A stretch of DNA of 49,912 bases from Oscillospiraceae bacterium (GTDB taxonomy: Bacteria > Bacillota_A > Clostridia > Oscillospirales > Oscillospiraceae). Positions 32,395 to 40,167 of the stretch are shown here, in pieces (positions within the stretch are counted from its first letter, which is position 1; every line of letters starts with the position of its first letter). A model generated the notes under the pieces. The model was not told where the DNA came from and searched no databases. It saw only the letters and a list, made by a program, of their open reading frames with translations. The position numbers were made by a program, and so were the translations under genes. The stretch covers positions 1-49,912 of the forward strand of contig JAFVPA010000020.1 in assembly GCA_017505505.1 (NCBI GenBank), in the 5' to 3' direction.

Positions 32395-32961
32395 ATGTAT
32401 CACATCAAATCTGACAGGCGTTCCCAGTCTTCTGCGGCAGAGATCGTCCGGGGGTTGCAGGAATGCCTGAAAACCACGCCCCTGAAGGCCATCACCGTAT
32501 CGGACATCCACCGGGTCACCGGCATCAGCCGGGCGACCTTTTACCGCTTGTTTGATACCCCGGAGGATGTGCTGATCTACCAGCTGGATCAGATGACGGA
32601 GAAAGCCTCAGCTGGCTATGAGACCCAAAGCAGCCAGTCCACTGCCCGGCTGATGGAGGATACCATTTCCCTTGGCCTGGAAAATCACGAATTTTTGCAG
32701 GCGCTGATCGAGAATGGCCGGCATGACCTGCTGTACCAGTATACGGAGAAAAGCTTCCGGAAGCTGGATACGGAGAAGATATTTCCTCAAAATATGGATG
32801 CGGTGGAGCGGGAATTCGTGATCGCCCACTTGTCCATGTCCATGGTGGCCACCCAGATCACCTGGGCCAGAAACGGACATAAGGAGACGGCCAGAGAACT
32901 GATGCGTTACCTGAAACGCTATACCGAGATCATCATGGCCCTGATGGAGCAGGAAGGGTAG
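32395..32961 (+). CDS. TetR/AcrR family transcriptional regulator
   Basis: A 188-residue protein with an N-terminal helix-turn-helix of the TetR type (residues 12-60; TVSDIHRVTGISRATFYRLFDTPEDVL) and a variable ligand-binding C-terminal domain. TetR proteins are usually repressors released by a small ligand. It is divergent from the GH3 gene with 142 bases between starts, and their overlapping promoters sit on a palindrome that fits a dimer's operator. Auto-repression and repression of GH3 are the likely arrangement (inference). Confidence 0.85.
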   Translation: MYHIKSDRRSQSSAAEIVRGLQECLKTTPLKAITVSDIHRVTGISRATFYRLFDTPEDVLIYQLDQMTEKASAGYETQSSQSTARLMEDTISLGLENHEFLQALIENGRHDLLYQYTEKSFRKLDTEKIFPQNMDAVEREFVIAHLSMSMVATQITWARNGHKETARELMRYLKRYTEIIMALMEQEG

Positions 32962-32968
32962 TGCGCAT

Positions 32969-33075
32969 TAAATTGTAGTTTATCTGAGCCCCCCAATGCC
33001 TTCCCTTTTGGGGAGGGTGCCCCCGAAGGGGAAGGCATTGGGCGCTGCCGCGCCAGTGTGATAAACGATAAGTTA
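32969..33075. repeat. MITE-like element with TAAATTGTAGTTTATC ends
   Basis: Ends TAAATTGTAGTTTATC (32969-32984) and GATAAACGATAAGTTA (33060-33075), 13 of 16 complementary, similar to those at 12971 and 15405. The core is a different palindrome, CCCAATGCCTTCCC.../...GGGAAGGCATTGGG, so one terminal type carries several cores. Lies between convergent genes. Confidence 0.8.
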
Positions 33076-33095
33076 TCATCATAAACATATGCTTA

Positions 33096-33126
33096 AACGG
33101 CCGCCGTAATCGATACAGCGGCCGTT
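33096..33126 (-). terminator. Terminator between the TetR-like and LRR lipoprotein genes
   Basis: Perfect 9-bp stem AACGGCCGC/GCGGCCGTT with a long 13-base loop and a short T tract on the minus strand. Confidence 0.55.
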
Positions 33127-33141
33127 ACAATTTTATACTGG

Positions 33142-34707
33142 TTACTTTGCATCCTCCTGGGCCTTCAAAATGGCATCGGCCTGGTCGTAGTTGAAGACCT
33201 TGCGGATCACGTCTTTGTAGTACCAGAACATGGTCTTGCCGTTGTCATCGTAGCGCCAGCCGTAGCTGTAAGGCATGGAGTAGCCGTAGAATACGGTGAT
33301 ACATTCGCCCTTGGGATGGATGGTGGTGAAGGTGTTCTGCTCCTTGGTGGAGGCCTTGGGCTTCAGGTAGACGAACCGTTCCAGCGCCAGGTTATCCAGA
33401 GGCTCAAAGCTCTTGACCTTACTGTAGCTGATGTTCAGATATTTCAGCCCATCGCAGCCGGACAGGGCATCGATATTCTCCAGCTTGTAGCAGTAGGCCA
33501 GCTCCAGCCAGGTCAGCTTCTTGCAATTGTCAAAGCCTGTCAGTTCTTTAACGGCACTTTCGGAGGCGATGAGGACTTCCAGATTGGGCATATACCCCAC
33601 GAAGCTCAGATCGCTCAGAAATTCATTGTGGCCGATGTCCATGTATTTCACATCTTCCAGATACTTCATGGGGCCGCAGGTGTCGTCAGTAACGTTGTAC
33701 ACAGCCCGGATGGTGTCATCATCGGTGACAGTATTATACCGGCCGTCCACACCGAAGTATACCCGCCAGACCACCTTGGGGCCGCCCCGGAAATCCTCCC
33801 GGATTTTGGCCAGGGTCTCATTGCTGAAACCGCAGTTGTCCAGCACGAAACGCTTGCACTTGTCCATGATCTTCAGAGCTTCCCGAAGCTCCGGCTCACC
33901 GCTGTTGCCGATGTCCTGGTTTTTGTAAATGACCTCTTCATCGGCGGTGGAGATGGTCTTGCCGGAGAGGGAGAAGCTGTAGTCGAAGACGATATGGGGA
34001 GCGGCGGTCTGAAGCTTGTCCACGTCCTCTTTGGAAAGAGAACTGCTCAAAGATACCTTAGCCAGGTTGGGCATCAGGCTCAGCTTGGCGCAGGCATCCT
34101 CCACCTGACCACTCCCCAGACCGGACAGGTCCAGCTCTGTAGTCTCCGGGGTGATGGCATTACCCAGTATGGAGACGGAGTATTCCAGTACCAGTTCGGG
34201 ATAGGCCGTCATCAGTCCATTCAGCTGATCCGGGGTCAGGGTAAAGTCCGGCATCACCAGGGTAGTCAGGTTGGGCAGATACTGCAGGTTTTCCAGCAGC
34301 ATATCATAATCAAAAGCACCGGAGGCAAGGGTGGCGGAGGTGTCCTTGACAGAAACCTGGGTGCCGCCCAGATCCACGGTAAAGGTCACATCCAGCTCCG
34401 GATGCTTGCTCATGTGATCCAGAATGGCGCCGTAGCAGGTACTGCCGGTCAGATCCACGGATTTCAGGTTGGGGTAGTGGTTCAGGGTATACAGGTCACC
34501 GGCGGTCATGACCACGGTGAGTGTTTCCACATCCATATTGGGGTTGGTTACCTCCACTTCCTGGGCCACAGTGGCAGTGGGCAGGACGATGGGTTCCAGC
34601 GTCGGCGTGGTGGCAGGCTCGGAAGCCTTTTGGCCGCAGCCGTTCAAGGACAGAAGAATTGCCAGAGAGCAGGCCAACGGGATGTTTTTCCTGAAAAAGG
34701 AGTTCAT
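33142..34707 (-). CDS. Lipoprotein with leucine-rich repeats
   Basis: A 521-residue surface protein. The N-terminus is a lipoprotein signal peptide (FFRKNIPLACSLAILLSLNGCG) with lipobox LNGC and Cys at about residue 24, then a Pro/Thr/Val linker. The rest contains irregular leucine-rich repeats, for example LENLQYLPNLTTLVMPDF and LTWLELAYCYKLENIDAL, forming a solenoid likely used for binding. No catalytic motif is seen. The start at 34707 was chosen because GGAGGAATG precedes it and the signal peptide then has normal length. Partner and role are unknown. Confidence 0.83.
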   Translation of the reverse strand: MNSFFRKNIPLACSLAILLSLNGCGQKASEPATTPTLEPIVLPTATVAQEVEVTNPNMDVETLTVVMTAGDLYTLNHYPNLKSVDLTGSTCYGAILDHMSKHPELDVTFTVDLGGTQVSVKDTSATLASGAFDYDMLLENLQYLPNLTTLVMPDFTLTPDQLNGLMTAYPELVLEYSVSILGNAITPETTELDLSGLGSGQVEDACAKLSLMPNLAKVSLSSSLSKEDVDKLQTAAPHIVFDYSFSLSGKTISTADEEVIYKNQDIGNSGEPELREALKIMDKCKRFVLDNCGFSNETLAKIREDFRGGPKVVWRVYFGVDGRYNTVTDDDTIRAVYNVTDDTCGPMKYLEDVKYMDIGHNEFLSDLSFVGYMPNLEVLIASESAVKELTGFDNCKKLTWLELAYCYKLENIDALSGCDGLKYLNISYSKVKSFEPLDNLALERFVYLKPKASTKEQNTFTTIHPKGECITVFYGYSMPYSYGWRYDDNGKTMFWYYKDVIRKVFNYDQADAILKAQEDAK

Positions 34708-34803
34708 GAAGCACATTCCTCCAAAGATAAGCATAATTACCATAACTATAGCATGATGTGCCGCAAAAATCAAGAAACCCCACTCCGATTCCATAAAAAG
34801 GCG

Positions 34804-34840
34804 GAAAAAGAACAGGACAGCCGCGATCGGCTGTCCTGTT
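34804..34840 (-). terminator. Terminator of the spore protein gene
   Basis: Stem AACAGGACAGCCG/CGGCTGTCCTGTT, 4-base loop, then CTTTTTCC on the minus strand. Confidence 0.9.
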
Positions 34841-34850
34841 TTGGGGAATG

Positions 34851-35051
34851 TTACTGCAGACCCTGCTCGTAGGCTTCGATCATCTTCTTGACCATCTGGC
34901 CGCCGACGGAGCCGGCTTCGCGGGAGGTCAGGTGGCCGTTGTAGCCGTTGGTCAGGTTGACGCCCACTTCCTGGGCTGCCTGCATCTTGAAACGGTCCAT
35001 AGCCTCACGGGCCTGGGGGATATTCAGCTGGTTGTTATTAGAGTTGCTCAT
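34851..35051 (-). CDS. Alpha/beta-type small acid-soluble spore protein
   Basis: A 66-residue protein with the hallmark of alpha/beta SASPs: an N-terminal Asn/Gln-rich stretch, FKMQAAQEVGVNL and GHLTSREAGSVGGQMVKKMI, the second DNA-binding helix. These proteins coat and protect spore DNA and are degraded by the GPR protease on germination. The start at 35051 follows AAAGGAGAG. A sigma-G/F-like promoter lies 79 bases upstream and a strong terminator downstream. It shows that the host forms, or descended from a former of, endospores. Confidence 0.93.
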   Translation of the reverse strand: MSNSNNNQLNIPQAREAMDRFKMQAAQEVGVNLTNGYNGHLTSREAGSVGGQMVKKMIEAYEQGLQ

Positions 35052-35129
35052 CGTAGTTCTCTCCTTTGATCGTTTTCCGGAAAGTAAGTCACTTTCCGGA
35101 TTGGAGAGTGCTTTTTCTTTCCGTAACCA

Positions 35130-35159
35130 TAGTTTGACCAAAGTCGAAAAGGGTATGAA
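35130..35159 (-). promoter_or_regulatory. Sigma-G/F-like forespore promoter of the SASP gene
   Basis: On the minus strand, TTCATA (35154-35159), 17-base spacer, CAAACTA (35130-35136), close to the sigma-G -10 consensus CATACTA. No sigma-A boxes are seen. The remaining bases up to 35287 hold nothing recognised. Confidence 0.5.
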
Positions 35160-35287
35160 TGTTAAGTGGCGGAAAGACTGGAAGAGGATTCCTGAATCAA
35201 AACAACTTATTAAGATGTTACAGTTACTGTGAAATCAAAAGAATCTTATTCCAACAGAGAACCAAAGTGTATGGCGGATGCTGAGGT

Positions 35288-36673
35288 TCAGGTTTCAATG
35301 GAAAGCGTGCAGCCTTTCATCCTGTGGGGCGCGCTGTAGATATTGAAGCGGTTTTCCCGGGAGAAGCCCAGCAGGGTGATGCCCGCTTTTCGGGCGGTTT
35401 CTACCGCGGCAATGGTGGGTGTGGAACGGGATACGATCATGGGGACCTGAATGACTGCAGCCTTCTGGATCATATCCATAGGGATGCGGCCGCTGGTAAG
35501 GATATATTTGTCGGCAAGAGATACGCCCTCCAGGAGCGCTCTGCCGGTCAGCTTGTCCAGGGCGTTGTGGCGGCTGATGTCAATGCAGGCAAAGTAGGTG
35601 CCGCTGTCATCGCAAAGAGCGCAGCGGTGGGTGCCGGCGGTGGCTTTTTGCAGCGTGGACTGATCGTAAAATTTCTGCTGATTGGCAAGCAGAATCTCCG
35701 GATCGAAAACAGGATCTTCTGACGGTAATACACTGGGACGGTCTGGTCTGGTTTCTCTCAGTATTACCCGGGCAGAACCGGCATCCATATCCATTTCCAG
35801 AGATTCAATATCCTCCGGTGCGTGGATAAATCCCTGCGTATATAGATGTCCCACAACCAACTCTTTCTGTTCACTGGGAGAACAGTACAGAGTTCTTGCC
35901 ATAATCCCCGGAATTTCCAGGCGCAGGGAGGTCTCGTGAACCATCAGATCCCGCATCTGAATATATTCTCCGCCAATATAGCGCACGATATCCAGTTTGT
36001 CCACCAGTGCTGCACAGCCTTCGGGTTCTGCTTCTGTGCTGCCCAGGTATTTTTGGTATTCAGTGCGGGTGTTGATATTGGTAAACATACGAAGCTCCTT
36101 ATCAAAGCAGGCAGCGTCTTCCTGGGACAGGATACAGACCTGGCTGGCATGGATAAACCGGAACAGGGAACTGTTTCCGGTTTCCAGCCGGTGAACCACT
36201 TCCCTCAGAAGGGAGCGGGAATAGAAGGTATTGAAGGGTTCCATCCGATCATTGTACCGGCTGGCACAAATATCCATCCCGGTTTCCAACAGTTTTTCTT
36301 TCATATGACGGATGAAAGGAAGATTTACCACCGGCATGTCACAGGCCAGCAGATAAACGTATTGACTCCGGGCATTGCTCAGCGCGGCGTGGACTCCGGC
36401 AAGAGGTCCTTTGCCGGAATATTCGTCCTGGAACAGACGAACGCCCATACCTTCGTACAACTGCGGTTTTGCGGTGACGATGAGGATATCAGAGAATTCC
36501 TGCTTCAGCGTTTCAATAACGGTTTCCAGGATCCGTCGATCGTTCTCCATCAGCAGCTGTTTGTCAAAGCCCATCCGGGAGGATTTTCCTCCTGCCAGAA
36601 TGGCGGCGGTGCCGAACAGAGGCAATTCCTCCCGGGACAAAACTGTCCCGGGAGTATTGTTTTGAATATTCAT
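35288..36673 (-). CDS. Fused MobA (molybdenum cofactor guanylyltransferase) and FdhD (formate dehydrogenase sulfurtransferase)
   Basis: A 461-residue fusion. Residues 18 to about 200 are MobA-like: AAILAGGKSSRMGFDKQLL is the GTP-binding and catalytic loop, and LLACDMPVVNLPFIRHM follows. Residues 215-461 are FdhD-like: HETSLRLEIPGI, the sulfur-accepting CALC, ISRHNALDKLTG and SGRIPMDMIQKAAV. MobA adds GMP to molybdopterin to make the bis-MGD cofactor; FdhD transfers sulfur to it for formate dehydrogenase. Both steps precede insertion into the enzyme encoded by the adjacent gene, whose stop lies 5 bases upstream of this start. ATG 36673 is chosen over TTG 36691, using AAAAGG as binding site. 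Confidence 0.9.
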   Translation of the reverse strand: MNIQNNTPGTVLSREELPLFGTAAILAGGKSSRMGFDKQLLMENDRRILETVIETLKQEFSDILIVTAKPQLYEGMGVRLFQDEYSGKGPLAGVHAALSNARSQYVYLLACDMPVVNLPFIRHMKEKLLETGMDICASRYNDRMEPFNTFYSRSLLREVVHRLETGNSSLFRFIHASQVCILSQEDAACFDKELRMFTNINTRTEYQKYLGSTEAEPEGCAALVDKLDIVRYIGGEYIQMRDLMVHETSLRLEIPGIMARTLYCSPSEQKELVVGHLYTQGFIHAPEDIESLEMDMDAGSARVILRETRPDRPSVLPSEDPVFDPEILLANQQKFYDQSTLQKATAGTHRCALCDDSGTYFACIDISRHNALDKLTGRALLEGVSLADKYILTSGRIPMDMIQKAAVIQVPMIVSRSTPTIAAVETARKAGITLLGFSRENRFNIYSAPHRMKGCTLSIET

Positions 36674-36677
36674 AGGT

Positions 36678-39356
36678 TTATGCCTTTTCAATCCGGGCTG
36701 CGCAGACCTTCAGTTCGGGGATCTTGGCAGTGGGATCAATGGCGGTGTTGGTCAGCTTATTAGCGGGGCCGTCTGCAAAGTGGAAGGGCATGAACAGCAC
36801 GCCTTCGGGCACGATATCAGTAACCCGGGCCTCTGCCAGAATGCCGCCGCGGCGGGAAGAAACCTTCACGCTGTCGCCGGAGAGAATCCCAAGCTTGGCG
36901 GCATCGGCGGGATTGATTTCCACATAGGAGCGGCCGGAAATATTCATCAGGCCTTCCACACGACCGGTCATGGTGCTGGTGTGGTAGTGGTACAGAATTC
37001 TGCCTGTGGTAAAGATCATGGGATATTCTGCGTCGGGGGTTTCGGCAGAGGGACGGTAGGGTGCGGGCTTAAACAGGGCACGCTCGCCACGGCTGAACTT
37101 GCCTACGTGCAGGATGGGGGTGCCGGGATGGTCAGCGGTGGGGCAGGGCCACTGGAGGGAACCCAGCTTTTCCAGACGTTCATAGCTCATGCCGCCATAG
37201 GAGGGAGTCACGGTTGCCATTTCAGCGAAAACTTCCTCGGCTGTATGGAAGCTGTTTTCATAGCCCAGAGCAGCCATCACCTCAGACAGGATCTCAAAGT
37301 CGGCCTTGCTTTCACCCACGCAGGGGATGGCCTTGCGGATCCGCTGGACACGGCGCTCGGTATTGGTGAAGGTGCCGTCCTTTTCTGCGAAGGTGCAGCC
37401 GGGCAGCACAACGTCTGCCAGAGCGGCAGTTTCGGTGAGGAAAATGTCCTGGACCACCAGGAATTCGCAGTTCTTCAGAGCGTGTTCCACGTGGTTCAGG
37501 TCGGGATCGGACATCATGGGGTTCTCGCCCATGATATACAGGCCCCGCACGCTGCCGTCTTCCACGGCATTCATAATCTCGGTAACGGTCAGACCGGGTT
37601 TGCCGGACAGGCTGACACCCCATGCTTTTTCAAACTTTTCCCGGGCAGCATCGTTGAACACCTTCTGATAGGCGGGGAAATCAGTGGGCAGGCAACCCAT
37701 ATCGCAGGCACCCTGAACGTTGTTCTGGCCTCGCAGGGGGTTGACACCGCAGCCATACTTACCAATCTTGCCGCACAGCAGAGCCAGATTGGAGGTGCCC
37801 ATAACACCCTCGGTGCCGGTGGAGTGCTGGGTGACACCCATGGCGTAGTAGATACCGGCCTTATCGGCCTTGGCATACAGCCGGGCAGCCTTCTTCAGTT
37901 CCTCCGCATCAATCTGACAGATTTCGGCAACCACTTCGGGGGTGTAGTTCTTAACGACCTCTACCAGCTGCTCGTAGCCTTCAGTACGCTCATCGATGTA
38001 CTTCTGATCCTGCAAGCCCTCGGAAATGATAACGTTCATCATGCCGTTGAACAGGGCAACGTTGGTGCCGGGCTTGATCTGCAGGAATACATCGGCCTCC
38101 CGGCACAGGGGAATCCGGCGGGGTTCTGCCACGATGATTTTGGCACCCTTCTTCTTGGCCTGACGGATGAGAGAACCGATAACAGGGTGGGTCTCGGTGG
38201 TGTTGGAGCCAGTGACAAAGACCACATCCTGGTCGGCAGCCTCCGCGATGGAATTGGTCATGGCGCCGGAACCCAGGGTGATGGCGAGACCTGCAACGGT
38301 GGAAGCGTGGCACAGACGGGCGCAGTGATCCACATTGTTGGTGCCGAAAGCGGCGCGGACCATTTTCTGGAAGACATAATTATCCTCGTTGGAGCAGCGG
38401 GCGCTGGAAAGACCCGCCAGTGCGTCAGAGCCGGATTCTGCCTTGATGGTGCCGATCTTGTCGGCAATCAGACTGATGGCCTCTTCCCAGCTGGCTTCAG
38501 TCAGGACACCGTCCTTGCGGATCAGAGGCTTGGTCAGACGATCCTTGTGATTGATGAAGTTGTAGCCGAACTTGCCCTTGACACACAGCAGTCCCTTGTT
38601 AGCCTCGCCGTACAGGGGCTGTGCGCCCACCACGGTATCGTCTTTCACCTGTAGCTCCAGCTGGCAGCCGACGCCGCAGTAGGTGCAGGTAGTGGGGATC
38701 TTCTTGGTCTCGAAGGCGCGGTACCGGACCTTGCTCTTGGGCAGCAATGCGCCAACGGGACAGACGGAAACACAATTGCCGCAGGAAACACAGTTGGTGC
38801 TGCGAATCAGCTGATCGAAGGGCGTGGCAATCTTGGCCTTGAAGCCGCGGCCGGTGATGCCGATGGCAGCTTCGCCGTGGAGCTGCTGACAAACATTGAC
38901 ACAGCGCTGGCACAGAATGCACTGATTGGGGTTGTAGGTAAAGAATTCGTTGGAATCGTCAATGGGGTATTCGTTCTTCACGCCTGCGAAGCTGGTCTGC
39001 TCCACGCCGTATTCGTAGCACAGGTTCTGCAGCTGGCACTCACCGTTCTTGGCGCAGCTGAAGCAGTCGGCATTGTGGGTGGAAAGCATCAGATCCAGCA
39101 CGGAGCGTCTTGCGGCAATGACCTTTTCGGACTTGGTGTAGATCACGTTGCCTTCAGCCACAGGGGTGGAGCAGGCAGTAAACAGCTTGGGGTTGCCTGC
39201 AATCTCAACCAGACAAATACGGCAGGATGCTCCAGGGGTCAGATCTTTCAGATAGCACAGTGTGGGGATCTCAATGCCCACACTCTGGGCTGCCTGCAAA
39301 ATGGTGCTGCCTTCTTTTACTTGTACCTGGATGCCGTCAATTGTTACATTCAGCAT
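36678..39356 (-). CDS. fdhA: Formate dehydrogenase catalytic subunit (NuoG-like N-terminus, Cys form)
   Basis: An 892-residue iron-sulfur molybdenum/tungsten protein. In order: 2Fe-2S domain (residues 1-80), His/Cys 4Fe-4S site (CFSCAKNGECQLQ), two 4Fe-4S ferredoxin motifs (CILCQRCVNVC, CVSCGNCVSVCP), the molybdopterin-family 4Fe-4S site CTYCGVGCQLEL, catalytic domain and C-terminal dinucleotide-binding domain. The active-site residue in DHCARLCHAS is cysteine (Cys349, codon TGC at 38310-38312), not selenocysteine. It oxidises formate or reduces CO2. With the divergent NuoE/NuoF-like genes it probably forms a soluble NAD- and possibly ferredoxin-linked complex. The start follows a GGAGG-type site near 39360. 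Confidence 0.93.
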   Translation of the reverse strand: MLNVTIDGIQVQVKEGSTILQAAQSVGIEIPTLCYLKDLTPGASCRICLVEIAGNPKLFTACSTPVAEGNVIYTKSEKVIAARRSVLDLMLSTHNADCFSCAKNGECQLQNLCYEYGVEQTSFAGVKNEYPIDDSNEFFTYNPNQCILCQRCVNVCQQLHGEAAIGITGRGFKAKIATPFDQLIRSTNCVSCGNCVSVCPVGALLPKSKVRYRAFETKKIPTTCTYCGVGCQLELQVKDDTVVGAQPLYGEANKGLLCVKGKFGYNFINHKDRLTKPLIRKDGVLTEASWEEAISLIADKIGTIKAESGSDALAGLSSARCSNEDNYVFQKMVRAAFGTNNVDHCARLCHASTVAGLAITLGSGAMTNSIAEAADQDVVFVTGSNTTETHPVIGSLIRQAKKKGAKIIVAEPRRIPLCREADVFLQIKPGTNVALFNGMMNVIISEGLQDQKYIDERTEGYEQLVEVVKNYTPEVVAEICQIDAEELKKAARLYAKADKAGIYYAMGVTQHSTGTEGVMGTSNLALLCGKIGKYGCGVNPLRGQNNVQGACDMGCLPTDFPAYQKVFNDAAREKFEKAWGVSLSGKPGLTVTEIMNAVEDGSVRGLYIMGENPMMSDPDLNHVEHALKNCEFLVVQDIFLTETAALADVVLPGCTFAEKDGTFTNTERRVQRIRKAIPCVGESKADFEILSEVMAALGYENSFHTAEEVFAEMATVTPSYGGMSYERLEKLGSLQWPCPTADHPGTPILHVGKFSRGERALFKPAPYRPSAETPDAEYPMIFTTGRILYHYHTSTMTGRVEGLMNISGRSYVEINPADAAKLGILSGDSVKVSSRRGGILAEARVTDIVPEGVLFMPFHFADGPANKLTNTAIDPTAKIPELKVCAARIEKA

Positions 39357-39409
39357 AGTTTCCTCCTAATTCATATGTAAATGAAACTTTTTATAGATAC
39401 TATCAACGC

Positions 39410-39548
39410 ATTATACTCGCTGCTTCCGGGAAAACCAATAAGGTTACAATAGTTTATCCATAGGATAAAACTATGGGTCATTTATAGAATTAAACTATAA
39501 ATAAACTATTGTAACCTTATTGGTTTTGGTAGTTGGCGGTGGTATTAT
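39410..39548. promoter_or_regulatory. Mirror-symmetric divergent promoter of the formate dehydrogenase locus
   Basis: A perfect 27-base inverted repeat (39431-39457 and 39501-39527) encloses 43 bases. Each arm holds a TTGGTT -35 (39433-39438 minus; 39520-39525 plus), with 17-base spacers to TATAAT (39410-39415 minus, fdhA) and TATTAT (39543-39548 plus, nuoE-like). The two promoters are exact mirror images in position. The spacer contains nested motifs: ATAGTTTATCC/GGATAAAACTAT and TTTATAG/AAACTATAAAT. Confidence 0.82.
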
Positions 39549-39611
39549 CTTTGTAACATAAAAACAAACCGGAAATATTTTGTGGGGGTTTCCCAGATTT
39601 CTCGGCTTGAA

Positions 39612-39650
39612 CCGGACATCCCGGAGTCCATGGATGTCCGGAGCTTTTTT
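39612..39650 (+). terminator. Rho-independent terminator inside the nuoE-like leader (attenuator)
   Basis: Perfect 10-bp stem CCGGACATCC/GGATGTCCGG followed by AGCTTTTTT, placed 30 bases before the nuoE-like start and about 60 bases after the predicted transcript start. A terminator here implies conditional read-through; no competing antiterminator stem is obvious to me. Confidence 0.8.
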
Positions 39651-39679
39651 GTGATATTCAATTTATCAGGAGGTAAATT

Positions 39680-40162
39680 ATGGCTCATATCAGTGAGGCT
39701 GGTGTCAAGAAGATTTGCGAAATCTGCGAGCGGTATGCAAATGAAAAGACACCCCTGATGATGATCCTCAGCGACATCCAGAATGAATACGGTTATATTC
39801 CTCTGGACGTGCAGAAAATCGTTTCCGAAAAGACCGGCATTTCCGTGGCAGAAATCTACGGTGTTGTCACCTTCTATTCCTTCTTTTCTCTGGAACCCAA
39901 GGGCAAGTACATCATTGGCTGCTGCCTGGGTACTGCCTGCTACGTCAAGGGTGCCCAGCAGATCATCGACAAGTTCTCTGAGATTCTGGGTATCAAGGCC
40001 GGTGAAACCACAGCTGACGGCCTGTTTACCATCGATGCCCTGCGCTGTATCGGTGCCTGCGGTATTGCCCCCGCTGTTTCCATCAATGGCAAGGTCTATC
40101 CCAAGATGACTGTGGACAAGGTTGCTTCCGTGGTGGAAGAATACCGGGCTAAGGAGGTATAA
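39680..40162 (+). CDS. NuoE-like 2Fe-2S subunit (HydC/HylC/HndA type)
   Basis: A 160-residue thioredoxin-fold 2Fe-2S protein, homologous to NuoE and to the small subunit of multi-subunit NAD-dependent hydrogenases and formate dehydrogenases. The four ligand cysteines are in GCCLGTACYVKG and LRCIGACGIAP. The start follows CAGGAGGTAA. It is followed after 5 bases by the NuoF-like gene. No hydrogenase catalytic gene is present, so the complex most likely works with FdhA across the divergent promoter. Confidence 0.92.
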   Translation: MAHISEAGVKKICEICERYANEKTPLMMILSDIQNEYGYIPLDVQKIVSEKTGISVAEIYGVVTFYSFFSLEPKGKYIIGCCLGTACYVKGAQQIIDKFSEILGIKAGETTADGLFTIDALRCIGACGIAPAVSINGKVYPKMTVDKVASVVEEYRAKEV

Positions 40163-40167
40163 GGATT

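Noticed and set aside
38310..38312. Possible selenocysteine at the FdhA active site
   Set aside because: The codon is TGC, so this is the cysteine form; no in-frame TGA is present.
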